The notes: a model not told the origin generated them from the letters alone. Positions 51,203 to 60,376 are shown, counted from the stretch's first letter. The stretch: 64,000 nucleotides of DNA from Sphingobium yanoikuyae (GCF_034424525.1 NZ_CP139979.1:4065001-4129000); one strand, 5' to 3'. Translations and numbers: made by a program.

Positions 51203-52036
51203 ATGACCGACAGCCGCACCACACCCCGCCCGCCCTCCACCGTCCGCAAGGTCGCCAAGGCCGTGCAGGAGAGCAAGGCGCCCGCCATCGCCCGTGCCGC
51301 CGCAATCCTGCGCCTGCTGGGCAAGAGCGACCGACCGCTCGGCGTGCAGGCGATCGCCAAGGAACTGGGGCTGGTGCCCAGCACCTGCCTCTATGTGCTG
51401 CGCGCGCTGGTGGAGGAGGAACTGGTCGCCTTCGATCCCGACACCAAACGCTATGCGCTGCAGGCCGGCGTGCTGACGCTGGCGCGCAACTGGCTGCGCC
51501 GCGACGCCTTCAACGACCTTGCCCAGCCGGTGCTGGACCGGCTGGCGCAGCGGTTCGGCCTCACCATGCTGGGGGTGCAGGCGGTGGGCCTCGATCATAT
51601 GATCGTCGTCGCCATGGCGCAGTCGGGCAGCGGCTTTCAGCTGAGCGCCCAGGTCGGCAGCCGTTTCCCCGCCCTCATCAGCGCCACCGGCCGCTGCATC
51701 GCCGCCTTTGGCGATTATGGCGAGAAGGAACTGAAGGCGCGGTTCGACACGCTGCGCTGGGACGATCCGCCGCCCTTTGCCGACTGGATGGAGCAACTGC
51801 GCCAGACCCGCGCGCAGGGCTTCGCGGTGGACGAGGGCCAATATATTGCCGGCGTCACCGTCGTCTCCGCGCCCGTATGGAAAGGCGCGGGCCGCCCGGT
51901 CCATGCGCTGGTCGCGATCGGCATCGGCGCGGCGCTGCAACGCGAAGGCCTCGGTGAATTGCAGCAAGCGCTGGTCGAGGCGGCCGCCGCGCTCAGCGAG
52001 CAGCTCAGCGGCGACCGTCCCCTACCGGCGGCGTAG
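51203..52036 (+). CDS. IclR-family transcriptional regulator
   Basis: This 277-residue regulator has an N-terminal winged helix (ARAAAILRLLGKSDRPLGVQAIAKELGLVPSTCLYVLRALVEEELV) and a C-terminal effector-binding domain (DHMIVVAMAQSGSGFQLSAQVGSRFPALISATGRCIAAF). It is divergent from the CoA-pathway operon, the classic arrangement for IclR control. Its last 15 bases overlap the end of the convergent beta-propeller gene, so the two transcripts share an antisense end. Confidence 0.9.
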   Translation: MTDSRTTPRPPSTVRKVAKAVQESKAPAIARAAAILRLLGKSDRPLGVQAIAKELGLVPSTCLYVLRALVEEELVAFDPDTKRYALQAGVLTLARNWLRRDAFNDLAQPVLDRLAQRFGLTMLGVQAVGLDHMIVVAMAQSGSGFQLSAQVGSRFPALISATGRCIAAFGDYGEKELKARFDTLRWDDPPPFADWMEQLRQTRAQGFAVDEGQYIAGVTVVSAPVWKGAGRPVHALVAIGIGAALQREGLGELQQALVEAAAALSEQLSGDRPLPAA

Positions 52037-53620
52037 CGCCAGCACGCTCCCTTCGGCGTCGCCCGACACATAGAGCGTGCCGTCCGGCCCGGTCGTCACA
52101 TCGGCGAAATTGATCATCGGCCCGGCCATGTCACCGATCGGCCCCAGGAATTTGGGCGTCACGCCGGCGGGCGCCCCCACCGGCAGGGCGCTGGCGATCG
52201 TCGCGCGCGCGCCGCCCGACAGGTCGGTGGCGACCAAAGTCTTGGTCCGCGTATCGACGACAAACAATTGCCCGTCATGGATCGCCAGCCCTTCCGGCCG
52301 ACCCAGCCCGTCAATGATCGTCTCGCTGCGGCCGCCCGCGATGCGCAGCACGCGCCCCGCTCCGGCCTCGGCGACATAGGCTGTCCCGTCCGGCCCCAGC
52401 GCGACGCCCATCGGCTTGTCGAGGTCGGTCGCGAGTTCGCCGACCGCGCCATTCTCGATCGAGAGCAGCCGGCCAGTGCCATATTCGGCAACCACCACCG
52501 CCCCGCCCGGCGCGACCGCCACCCCCATCAACTGGTCGAGGCCGGTGGCGAGGAAATCGCTTTCCCCTTGCCCCGGCCGATAGCGCGCCACCGCTCCCAA
52601 GCCGGTGCTGATGATCCATTCGCCCGCCTGCGCGCCCGCAGCCACACCGCGCATATAGCCGGGACAGCCGGGGTAGAAGATCATGCCGGCCAGGGTCAGT
52701 GCCTCGTCGGCCCGCAGCGTATAGCCGAAGGTGCCGTCGGCGACGAACAACGCGCCGTCCGCGCCCATGGCGAGGCCCAGCGGCCATTGCAGTGCGCGGG
52801 GCACGACGGAGCGGACCTTGCCATCCCCAAGCAACTCCGTAATTTCGCCCGGAATGCTCGACACGAAGATGCGGTCACCGATGAAGCTGACATTGTCGAG
52901 GCCGGGACCAAGGTCGGCCAGCACTTCGCGCGTGCCGCTCACCAGATCGAGCCGCAACACCTGACCGCTGGCCACCTGGGTCGTGACGATCCGCCCCTTG
53001 CTGTCGAACTTCACCGAATCCGGCACGCCCAGATCGCCGGCCACCACTTCGGGTGCGCCACCATTGATATCCACCCGCCAGATCTCGTTGGCGCCCATCA
53101 CCGGGAAATAGAGCTTGCCGTCCGGGCCGACCTGAAAGGCGTTGGCCATCGGGATATTGTCGAGGATGATGCGCGGCTCGCCCCCATCCAGGTCCAGTTC
53201 CATGATCCGCGCGCCGATGCGGCATTCGCCCGCGATCAGCCGGCCCTGATGCCAGGTGATCGGGTTGGCGACCGGAATGTCGCCGCGCACCACCCGCACG
53301 TCGCCCGATGGCGTGCGCATCGCGACCCGGCCCTCGGTAATTTCGGTCAGATAGAGGTTGCCGGCATCGTCGAACACCAGATCGTCAGGCGCGACGATGG
53401 AGCCGCCCATCGCGCTGATCGTCTCGATCGCGCCGCTGTCGACATCGATCGCGCTGACCTGGCTGCCACCGACCTGTGCGACATAGAGGCGCCCGTCCGG
53501 CCCGGTGGCCAGACCATTGGCACCGTGCAGGCGGCTGGGCGGGGTCAGCCGCGCAAGGGACCAGCCCTCGGCAGCGACCGCAGCACTGGCAGCGCCATAG
53601 CGCCCGGACTGGACCGCCAT
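52022..53620 (-). CDS. SMP-30/gluconolactonase-like beta-propeller protein
   Basis: This 532-residue protein is made of repeated NHL/SMP-30-like blades (GLATGPDGRLYVAQVGG, LVFDDAGNLYLTEI, FQVGPDGKLYFPVMGANEIWRVD, GVALGPDGTAYVAEAGAGRVLRI, DVTTGPDGTLYVSGDAEGSVLAL). The length suggests two propellers. Such proteins hydrolyse lactones or act as binding scaffolds. It follows the aldehyde dehydrogenase by one base in the Rieske operon, where a lactonase would suit a Baeyer-Villiger route that makes lactones. No signal peptide is clear. Confidence 0.78.
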   Translation of the reverse strand: MAVQSGRYGAASAAVAAEGWSLARLTPPSRLHGANGLATGPDGRLYVAQVGGSQVSAIDVDSGAIETISAMGGSIVAPDDLVFDDAGNLYLTEITEGRVAMRTPSGDVRVVRGDIPVANPITWHQGRLIAGECRIGARIMELDLDGGEPRIILDNIPMANAFQVGPDGKLYFPVMGANEIWRVDINGGAPEVVAGDLGVPDSVKFDSKGRIVTTQVASGQVLRLDLVSGTREVLADLGPGLDNVSFIGDRIFVSSIPGEITELLGDGKVRSVVPRALQWPLGLAMGADGALFVADGTFGYTLRADEALTLAGMIFYPGCPGYMRGVAAGAQAGEWIISTGLGAVARYRPGQGESDFLATGLDQLMGVAVAPGGAVVVAEYGTGRLLSIENGAVGELATDLDKPMGVALGPDGTAYVAEAGAGRVLRIAGGRSETIIDGLGRPEGLAIHDGQLFVVDTRTKTLVATDLSGGARATIASALPVGAPAGVTPKFLGPIGDMAGPMINFADVTTGPDGTLYVSGDAEGSVLALRRR

Positions 53621-53621
53621 C

Positions 53622-55037
53622 TCAGGCGTAGCCCAGCAGCGACTTCACTTCGAGATATTCGAGGAAGCCATGCTCGCCCCATTCGCGGCCATTGCCGCTG
53701 CGCTTGTAGCCGCCAAAGGGGGCGTGGAAATCGAATCCGCCATTGATGCTGATCCAGCCGGTGCGCATCCGTCGGGCGACGGCACGGCACTGGTCGACAT
53801 CGGTGCCGCTGACATAGCCGGCGAGGCCGAAATTGCTGTCATTGGCGATCTCGACCGCATGGTCGATATCGTCATAGCCGATGATCACCAGCACCGGGCC
53901 GAATATCTCCTCGCGCGCGATCAGCATGTCGTTGGTGCCGACGAAGACGGTGGGCTTCACGAACCAGCCCTTGTCGATCCCCTCCGGCCGGCCAAGGCCG
54001 CCGGCGATCAGAGTCGCGCCCTCGTCCAGGCCTTGCTGGATATAGTCCTGGATGATGTTGTACTGGCTCTTCGACACGACCGGACCCATGGCGACATTGC
54101 CGGTCGGATCACCGACCGTCACCGCGTCCGCTGCGCCCTTGGACGCCGCGATCACCTCATCCATGCGCGATGCCGGCACCAGCAGGCGCGATCCCGCGCT
54201 GCAGGTCTGGCCCGAATTGCCCATCATGCCGCCGGTCGCGCCAGCGACATTGGCGGCCAGCGCGTCATCGTCGAGCACGATGAAGGCGCTCTTGCCCCCC
54301 AGCTCCAGCCCGACCCGCTTGATCGTGGTCGCGGCATCCTTCTGGATCTGGACGCCGACCGGTTCCGACCCGGTGAAGGACACCATGTCGACATCCTCAT
54401 GGGTGGAGAGCGCCGTGCCGATCACACTGCCGCTGCCCTGGACCATGTTGAACACGCCCGCCGGCACACCCGCCGTATCGAGGATTTCGGCCAGGATCTG
54501 GGCCGAGAAGGGCGCCAGTTGTGGCGGCTTCAGGATCATGGTGCAGCCGGTCGCCAGCGCCGGGAAAATCTTCACGCAGGTCTGGTTCATCGGCCAGTTC
54601 CACGGCGTGATGAGCGCGCAGACGCCGATCGGCTCGCGCGCGATCATGGTCGCGCCATGCGGTTCGTCGAACTTGAAGTCGCGCAGCACCTCGATCGCGG
54701 TCTGCAGATGCCCCGCGCCCAGCCCGACATGGAAGCCATGGGCGAGCGAGGACGGCGCCCCCATCTCCTCGATGATCGCATCGCCCAGCTCGGTCTGGCG
54801 CCGCGCATATTCCGCCTGAATGGCGAGCAGCAGGTCGAGCCGCTGTTCGCGCGTGGTCTGCGACCAGCTGGCAAAGGCCTTGCGCGCGGCGGCGACCGCC
54901 TTGTTCACGTCGGCAACGCCGCCGAGCGAAATGGTGCCGGCCACCGCCTCGGTCGCGGGGTTGATGACATCCGCGGTCTTCGGTTCGACCGGGGCGACCC
55001 ACTGGCCGTCGATATAGAAGTTCCGATAGTCGCGCAT
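53622..55037 (-). CDS. NAD(P)-dependent aldehyde dehydrogenase
   Basis: This 471-residue aldehyde dehydrogenase has ITPWNWPMNQTCVK, VSFTGSEPVGVQIQ, GLELGGKSAFIV and the catalytic Cys in NSGQTCSAGSR, with EEIFGPVLVI. It is separated from the ThDP-enzyme gene upstream by a 129-base gap that contains a palindromic repeat, and runs directly into the beta-propeller gene. Oxidation of an aldehyde released by the ThDP enzyme is a reasonable role. Confidence 0.92.
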   Translation of the reverse strand: MRDYRNFYIDGQWVAPVEPKTADVINPATEAVAGTISLGGVADVNKAVAAARKAFASWSQTTREQRLDLLLAIQAEYARRQTELGDAIIEEMGAPSSLAHGFHVGLGAGHLQTAIEVLRDFKFDEPHGATMIAREPIGVCALITPWNWPMNQTCVKIFPALATGCTMILKPPQLAPFSAQILAEILDTAGVPAGVFNMVQGSGSVIGTALSTHEDVDMVSFTGSEPVGVQIQKDAATTIKRVGLELGGKSAFIVLDDDALAANVAGATGGMMGNSGQTCSAGSRLLVPASRMDEVIAASKGAADAVTVGDPTGNVAMGPVVSKSQYNIIQDYIQQGLDEGATLIAGGLGRPEGIDKGWFVKPTVFVGTNDMLIAREEIFGPVLVIIGYDDIDHAVEIANDSNFGLAGYVSGTDVDQCRAVARRMRTGWISINGGFDFHAPFGGYKRSGNGREWGEHGFLEYLEVKSLLGYA

Positions 55038-55060
55038 GTCGATGTCCCATCCTCTCCAAA

Positions 55061-55157
55061 ATCCTCCCCTTGAAGGGGAGGTGGCTGGCCAAAGGCCAGA
55101 CGGAGGGGTGTGTCCGCCGGAGTAACACCCCTCTCCCCCTCCCCTTATCCGGGGAGG
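55061..55157. repeat. Palindromic intergenic repeat with four hairpins
   Basis: Four successive perfect stems lie here: CCTCCCCT/AGGGGAGG (55063-55081), CTGGCC/GGCCAG (55085-55099), GAGGGGTGT/ACACCCCTC (55103-55133) and CCTCCCC/GGGGAGG (55138-55157). The pattern resembles interspersed palindromes I associate with sphingomonad genomes. It sits inside an operon and could weaken or stabilise the transcript between the ThDP-enzyme and aldehyde dehydrogenase genes. Confidence 0.7.
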
Positions 55158-55166
55158 AAGGGCGTT

Positions 55167-56951
55167 TTACTGGGTGCCTTCGGCATACCAGGTGCGGAAT
55201 TCGGCATATTTGGGCATTTCTTCCGAATTGGCCTTGGGGTCGATCACGACATGGACGACGCCCGGCTTGCCGCTGGCATAGGCACGCGCGATCGCCGGCT
55301 TGATGTCCTCCGCGCGGGTCACATATTCGCCGTGGCAGCCAAAGCCCTCGCCGATCTTGTCGAAGCGGACTTCCTTGCTCCAATGGGTGCCGGTTTCTTC
55401 CGTGCCCTGGCCGAAGGTGCGCTTGTAGACGCCCACTTCCAGGCCCCACTGATTATCCACGCCGACGACGCAGACCAGCGGCAGCTTGGTGCGGACCGCC
55501 ACTTCCAGTTCGGCGATATGGAACATGAAGCTGCTGTCGGAGGTCAGCAACAGGCCCGGACGGCTGACGCCAGTCGCCGCCTTGTCCGCCAGCATCGCGC
55601 CGGTGGCATAGGGAATGCCGGTGCCGATATGGCCGAAATTCTGGTTCCAGATGACGTCGTTCGGCTTGCACTGCGAATAGGTCCACTGGAAGATCACGCC
55701 GGCGCCGCCGTCGCGGATCAGGATGCCGTCCTTGGGGAAGGCCTCGGTTGCTTCCACCGCCAGGCGGGCGGGATGGATCGGCAGGTCGCCGGTGCCGTCG
55801 CTCTTGGTGCGCGATTCCGCCGCCAGTTCGTCCAGCTCGGCCTGGCCGTCGCGCATGAAGGCTTCCAGCATCGGTGCAGGCGCGCGCGGCGTATCCTTCA
55901 GCGCCTCGACCAGCTGCGGCACGACGCCGCGCAGGTCGCCGACCAGCGGCACGTCGATCGGCCGGTTGACGCCGATCGCAGCGGGATCCTGCTCGACATA
56001 GATCCATTTGCGGATCGCTTCATTCTTCATCCAGTAGCGCCATTTGCCGAAATGGACCGGCTCGCCCAGTTCGGTGCCCAGCGCCAGCACCAGATCCGAT
56101 TCCGTGACCGCCTCGATCGACGCCTTGGAGAAGACGTACTGGAAAGTGCGATCTTCCAGCCCCTTGATATAGCTTGTGCCGCCTGAGGTCTGGATCACCG
56201 GGCAGTTCATCAGGTCCGCCAGCTGCTTCACCGCCGCGCCCGAGCGCGAGGTGTGGACGGCATGACCGACAAGCAGGATCGGGTTCTTGGCGGCGCGGAT
56301 CAGATCGGCTGCTTCCTTGACCCGGTCGATGTCAGCGCCCTGGTTGACCAGTCGATAGCGATCCGGCGCCAGCGGCGCGGGCAGGTCCAGCTCTTCCAGG
56401 ATGATGTGGCTGGGATATTCGATATAGACCGGGCCGGGGGTGCCGCCCATCGCCTTGCGGATGCCCTCGCGCACGACCTCGTCGGTCTGGTCGGCATATT
56501 CGATCGAGGCGGCATATTTCACGCTATTCTCGAACAGCGGCATCTGCTTCACGAACTGGATACGGCCACGACGGACGCGCTGTTCGGTGACGCGGGCGCG
56601 CTGGCCCGACAGGAAGATGACCGGCGAATTTTCGACCAGCGCGCACTGGATGGCGGGCGCCATATTGGCGATGCCCGGCCCCAGCGTGCCGATGGCGACG
56701 GCGGGCTTGCCGGTGATGCGCGACGCGGCCTCGGCCATGAAGCCGGCAGCGGCCTCATGATGGGGCGCAACCACGGTCCAGCCGCGCCGTTCGGCCTCCA
56801 GGAACATGTGGACGAAATTGGGATCGGGAATGCCGAACAGCGTGTTGATGCCTTCGGCCTCGAACAGGTCCAGCATCCGCTTGTAGACCGGCGTGCCCTT
56901 CTTGTCGGTGGCGTTCACGTTGACGGCGGGCTTGGGATCGTCATAGCTCAT
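55167..56951 (-). CDS. Thiamine diphosphate-dependent enzyme (acetolactate synthase/HACL/decarboxylase-like)
   Basis: This 594-residue ThDP enzyme has the three-domain order of the family: the activating Glu66 in HHEAAAGFMAEAAS, a central domain (KNPILLVGHAVHTSRSGAAVKQL), and a C-terminal ThDP-binding domain with TSDSSFMFHIAELEVAVRTKLP then VGVDNQWGLE. In relatives this last motif runs GDxxF ... GND or NN; here Gly is Ser and the metal-ligand Asn appears to be Val, so cofactor binding may differ. It could be a 2-oxoacid decarboxylase, 2-hydroxyacyl-CoA lyase or C-C ligase. Its ATG overlaps the Rieske stop by four bases (ATGA), coupling it to the oxygenase. Confidence 0.8.
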   Translation of the reverse strand: MSYDDPKPAVNVNATDKKGTPVYKRMLDLFEAEGINTLFGIPDPNFVHMFLEAERRGWTVVAPHHEAAAGFMAEAASRITGKPAVAIGTLGPGIANMAPAIQCALVENSPVIFLSGQRARVTEQRVRRGRIQFVKQMPLFENSVKYAASIEYADQTDEVVREGIRKAMGGTPGPVYIEYPSHIILEELDLPAPLAPDRYRLVNQGADIDRVKEAADLIRAAKNPILLVGHAVHTSRSGAAVKQLADLMNCPVIQTSGGTSYIKGLEDRTFQYVFSKASIEAVTESDLVLALGTELGEPVHFGKWRYWMKNEAIRKWIYVEQDPAAIGVNRPIDVPLVGDLRGVVPQLVEALKDTPRAPAPMLEAFMRDGQAELDELAAESRTKSDGTGDLPIHPARLAVEATEAFPKDGILIRDGGAGVIFQWTYSQCKPNDVIWNQNFGHIGTGIPYATGAMLADKAATGVSRPGLLLTSDSSFMFHIAELEVAVRTKLPLVCVVGVDNQWGLEVGVYKRTFGQGTEETGTHWSKEVRFDKIGEGFGCHGEYVTRAEDIKPAIARAYASGKPGVVHVVIDPKANSEEMPKYAEFRTWYAEGTQ

Positions 56952-58324
56952 TTGAGTAACCTCGGTGCGCCCGTACCCATGTACGTGGCTAGGTTGCGGT
57001 GGAAATTGGTGATCTTGCGTTCCTGGTGCGGGTTGGGCAGCGGTCCGCGGAAGCCGCGCGACTTCATGCCCTTCTGCACCCATTCCATGTTGGAGAAGTC
57101 CTGGGCGAGGACGGCGCCCCAGCCCTCGGCGGTGGCCTCCGTCTCTTCCCATTCGGTCACCGGCACTTCGCCTTCGGGAAAGCGCTCGATCGCGTAGGAT
57201 TCAAAGATGCACATGTCGGGATCGTCGCCATAGGGACGGGTGCGGTAGCAAAGGGCGAAGGTGATCCCCTGCAGCACCGACATGTTGGGAAAGACGTGCC
57301 AGGCGAGGCCCGCCTCGGCCATCACCTCGGGCGGGATTTCCGGCCAGATGACGCCGCGTGCGGCATCGTCCGCCTTGGCGGATTTCAGCCAATGGGCGAT
57401 GACGTCGCCGGCCGCCGTGCCCTCGGGCAGTTCGTCGACCAGCCGGCTCGCCGCATTGACCAAGGTCTCGGTCGAGGCGGCATAGTTCAGCGTCTCGTAA
57501 TTCTCGCGGATCAGCTCATAGGTGGAGCGGCGCGGATCATCGCCCTTCCCCGCGCGGGTGACGCTGCTGCTCTGGCTCATCTGGAAGGCCGGGTCGCGCT
57601 GGTCGAAACCGCTTACCCCATGCAGGCCATAGGCCGCGCTATATGCGTAATAATCGCCATAATCGAGCAGCTGGGTATGGGTGCCCGCGACATGATAAGG
57701 CTCCATGAAAGCCTCCAGCGCGGTCTTCCAATTGGCCGGATAGACCACCCATTTGCGCCATTTGTAGCGCATCTTGTCCATTTCGAAGTGGGACAGGATG
57801 CGACCGGCATCGCCCAGGAAATCGATCAGCGGCTCGGCATTGAGGTCCATGTGGATCCAGATCCAGCCGCCCCATATGTCGATCTTCACATCCGACAGGC
57901 GGGTGCATTCGGCATTGAGCGCGCCCTGCCAGTCCTGCGGGTCGAGGATGTAGGTGTTGTTGCCCTCGGTATCGAAGGTCCAGCCATGGAAGCCGCAGAC
58001 GAAGCTGCGCCGGTTCTTGCCGCGCACCGAATGCACGTCCTTGGGCACGTCGACCAGCTGGCGGCCGCGATGCGGGCAGACATTGAAGAAGGCGCGCAAC
58101 GTGTCGGGCGCGGTCCGCACGATGATGATCGACTCATCGCAAATGTCGTAGGTCATCCAGTCGCCGACATCGGGCAGTTCCTCGACCCGCGCCGCCATCT
58201 GCCAGACATGGGGCCACAGCTTTTCCTTCTCCGCCAGGGCATAATCCTTCGACAGGAATGCCTCGGTCGGGTAGGTCAGCGGCTTGGCCAGCGCCTCCAC
58301 ATCGATATTGTCGATCTTGCTCAT
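56948..58324 (-). CDS. Rieske non-heme iron oxygenase, alpha subunit
   Basis: This 458-residue oxygenase has a Rieske [2Fe-2S] motif (Cys83-Pro-His85 and Cys110-x2-His113) and the mononuclear iron ligands in PANWKTALEAFMEPYHVAGTH (His211, His216). It should hydroxylate or dihydroxylate an aromatic or alicyclic ring. The ATG at 58324 follows AGGAGGATGCC, a near-ideal ribosome site. No beta subunit, ferredoxin or reductase gene lies nearby, so it relies on electron donors elsewhere. It is the first gene of an operon with ThDP enzyme, aldehyde dehydrogenase and propeller, and follows the Baeyer-Villiger monooxygenase gene. Confidence 0.92.
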   Translation of the reverse strand: MSKIDNIDVEALAKPLTYPTEAFLSKDYALAEKEKLWPHVWQMAARVEELPDVGDWMTYDICDESIIIVRTAPDTLRAFFNVCPHRGRQLVDVPKDVHSVRGKNRRSFVCGFHGWTFDTEGNNTYILDPQDWQGALNAECTRLSDVKIDIWGGWIWIHMDLNAEPLIDFLGDAGRILSHFEMDKMRYKWRKWVVYPANWKTALEAFMEPYHVAGTHTQLLDYGDYYAYSAAYGLHGVSGFDQRDPAFQMSQSSSVTRAGKGDDPRRSTYELIRENYETLNYAASTETLVNAASRLVDELPEGTAAGDVIAHWLKSAKADDAARGVIWPEIPPEVMAEAGLAWHVFPNMSVLQGITFALCYRTRPYGDDPDMCIFESYAIERFPEGEVPVTEWEETEATAEGWGAVLAQDFSNMEWVQKGMKSRGFRGPLPNPHQERKITNFHRNLATYMGTGAPRLLK

Positions 58325-58491
58325 GGCATCCTCCTGCAACGTCCGCGTTGCCCGCTGGGTACGGCCCGCGAGTCCGCTCGCCGGGTCCGCAAGGACAATA
58401 TTTTCAACCTGCCTATCGCAACTGGCGGGAGCGCCCCAAGGGAAGAGCGGCGACCGCCACGAACCATCCCCGGGGCGATCCGGCCCATGGC

Positions 58492-60321
58492 TCAGGACCG
58501 CAATTCCATGCCGTCCAGATCACCCTTCGCGCGCCAGTCCTGCACCAGTTTCTGGAATGCGCCCCAGCCCGGACCATAGCCGCGGAACAAAGCCCAGGGC
58601 GCCTTCACCTGGCCTTCATTGGTGAAATAGCTGGGGGTACATTCCTGCTGGAAGGCGGTCATGTCGATTTCCATTTCCTCGAAATGGCGGACATAATCCT
58701 CCTGCCCCTGCAGGGTGGTCTCGACCACCTTGGCGCCCTTATCCATCACCGCATGGATGATATGGGCGATATGCTCCGCCTGGCGGCCGAACTGTTCGGT
58801 CACGCTGGCGTTGAGGCCGCCCTGGATATAGCCGATGAAGAACTGGTTGGGGAAACCATGGGTCATGGTGCCGTGCAGGGTACGCGGGCCATTGGCCCAA
58901 TGATCGTAGATGGACAGGCCATCGCGCCCTTCCACCGCATCGATGCCCCAGCGGCGCTTCAGCTCGCTCGTCACCTCGAAACCGCTGGCGAAGATGATGC
59001 AGTCGACCTCATATTCGACGCCGCCCGACACGAAGCCCTTTTCGGTGATCTTCTCCAGCCCCTTGCTGTCGGCGACATCGATCAGCGTGACATTGGGCCG
59101 GTTGAAAGTCGGGTAGAACTCATTGCTCGACAGCGGACGCTTGCAGAGGAAGCGATACCAGGGCTTCAGGGCCTCGGCCGTCGCCTTGTCCTCGACCATC
59201 TCGTCGACGCGGGCGCGCAGCCGCTCCATCACGCGATAATCGACCACTTCGCGCTTGGCCATGAATTGCTCGATCGACATTTCCGGCCAGCCCTCGGCCT
59301 CCAGTTCGGCCGACAGGTTGCGGGCGATCTCGGTCCAGATGTCGCAGATCAGGTCAGGCTCGCCCGGCGCAAAGGATTCCATCGCGGCGCGGTGGAAATT
59401 GGCCTGGCGATCGGCCTGCCAGCCGGGTTGGAGCGATGCCGCCCAGTCGGCGTCGGTCGCCGGATTGGGCCGTTCGTCCACGGTCGATGGCGTGCGCTGG
59501 ATGACATAAAGCTGCTTGGCGTAGCGGCCGAGATAGGGCACCGCCTGGATCGCGGTCGCGCCGGTGCCGATGATGGCGACGCGCTTGTCGGCCAGTTTGT
59601 CGAGCACCGGATTGGCGTAGCTGCCGCCGCTATAATCATAGTCCCAGCGGGCGGTGTGGAAGATCTTGCCCTTGAAGCTGTTGATGCCGGCGATGCCGGG
59701 CAGCTTGGGCATGTTGAGCACGCCGCAGCCCATCACCACGAAGCGGGCCAGCAGTTCGTCGCCCCGGCTGGTGCCGACGCGCCAGCGCTGGATCGTCTCG
59801 TCCCATTTCAGCGAGGTGATGAGCGTGTGGAACAGCGCCTTGTCAGCGAAACCGAAGCTTTCGGCGATCTGGCGGCAATAGGCCTGGATCTCCGCGCCGT
59901 CGGCGAATTTCTTCGACGGCATGAAGCCGGTTTCTTCCAGCAGCGGCAGATAGCAATAGGCGTCATTGTCGCACTGGATGCCGGGATAGCGATTCCAGTA
60001 CCAGACGCCGCCGAAATCGCCGCCATGGTCGATGTTGCGGAAATTGGTGACGCCCTGCCTGGTCAGATGATAGCCGGCGAGCAGGCCAGCAAAGCCCGCG
60101 CCCAGCACCACGACATCCAGTTCCTCGACGATCGGGTCGCGCGCGACGACCGGCATATGCGGGTCGACGTCATAGCTGTGCGTCGTGTCGTCGGTGGTCG
60201 GCCGATATTGGCCTTCCCGGTCGGCGCGCATCCGCTTGTCGCGCTCGGCGCGATATTTCTCGCGCAGGGTCGGGATATCGAATGTGTCAGCCGCAGGCGT
60301 CTGCGTCGGCTTGCAGGTCAT
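58492..60321 (-). CDS. Baeyer-Villiger-type flavin monooxygenase
   Basis: This 609-residue class B monooxygenase inserts oxygen next to a ketone, giving an ester or lactone, with FAD and NADPH. The FAD motif GAGFAG is at 74-79, the Baeyer-Villiger fingerprint FKGKIFHTARWD at 216-227 and the NADPH motif GTGATA at 252-257. It has a long N-terminal extension of about 65 residues, as in some enzymes acting on large ketones. AGGAGAGG precedes the ATG, and the operator-like TCAACA-CATA-TGTTGA is 40 bases upstream. The lactonase-like propeller and esterases in the window could open its products. Confidence 0.93.
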   Translation of the reverse strand: MTCKPTQTPAADTFDIPTLREKYRAERDKRMRADREGQYRPTTDDTTHSYDVDPHMPVVARDPIVEELDVVVLGAGFAGLLAGYHLTRQGVTNFRNIDHGGDFGGVWYWNRYPGIQCDNDAYCYLPLLEETGFMPSKKFADGAEIQAYCRQIAESFGFADKALFHTLITSLKWDETIQRWRVGTSRGDELLARFVVMGCGVLNMPKLPGIAGINSFKGKIFHTARWDYDYSGGSYANPVLDKLADKRVAIIGTGATAIQAVPYLGRYAKQLYVIQRTPSTVDERPNPATDADWAASLQPGWQADRQANFHRAAMESFAPGEPDLICDIWTEIARNLSAELEAEGWPEMSIEQFMAKREVVDYRVMERLRARVDEMVEDKATAEALKPWYRFLCKRPLSSNEFYPTFNRPNVTLIDVADSKGLEKITEKGFVSGGVEYEVDCIIFASGFEVTSELKRRWGIDAVEGRDGLSIYDHWANGPRTLHGTMTHGFPNQFFIGYIQGGLNASVTEQFGRQAEHIAHIIHAVMDKGAKVVETTLQGQEDYVRHFEEMEIDMTAFQQECTPSYFTNEGQVKAPWALFRGYGPGWGAFQKLVQDWRAKGDLDGMELRS

Positions 60322-60360
60322 GACCTCTCCTGGGGATCGCTGTTCTCGCCATTTTGTTAA

Positions 60361-60376
60361 TCAACACATATGTTGA
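60361..60376. promoter_or_regulatory. Operator-like inverted repeat TCAACA-CATA-TGTTGA
   Basis: This perfect six-base inverted repeat has the same arms and four-base spacing as the core of the site at 6527-6544. It is 40 bases before the Baeyer-Villiger monooxygenase start on the leftward strand. Shared control with the dioxygenase at 6587 is suggested. Confidence 0.5.

Noticed and set aside
56952..57152. N-terminal extension of the ThDP enzyme to 661 residues
   Set aside because: The extra residues overlap the Rieske coding sequence and do not resemble the family; the ATG at 56951 in an ATGA overlap is the better start.
58258..60360. 700-residue plus-strand open frame opposite the Baeyer-Villiger monooxygenase
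   Set aside because: Shadow of a gene with intact FAD, NADPH and fingerprint motifs.
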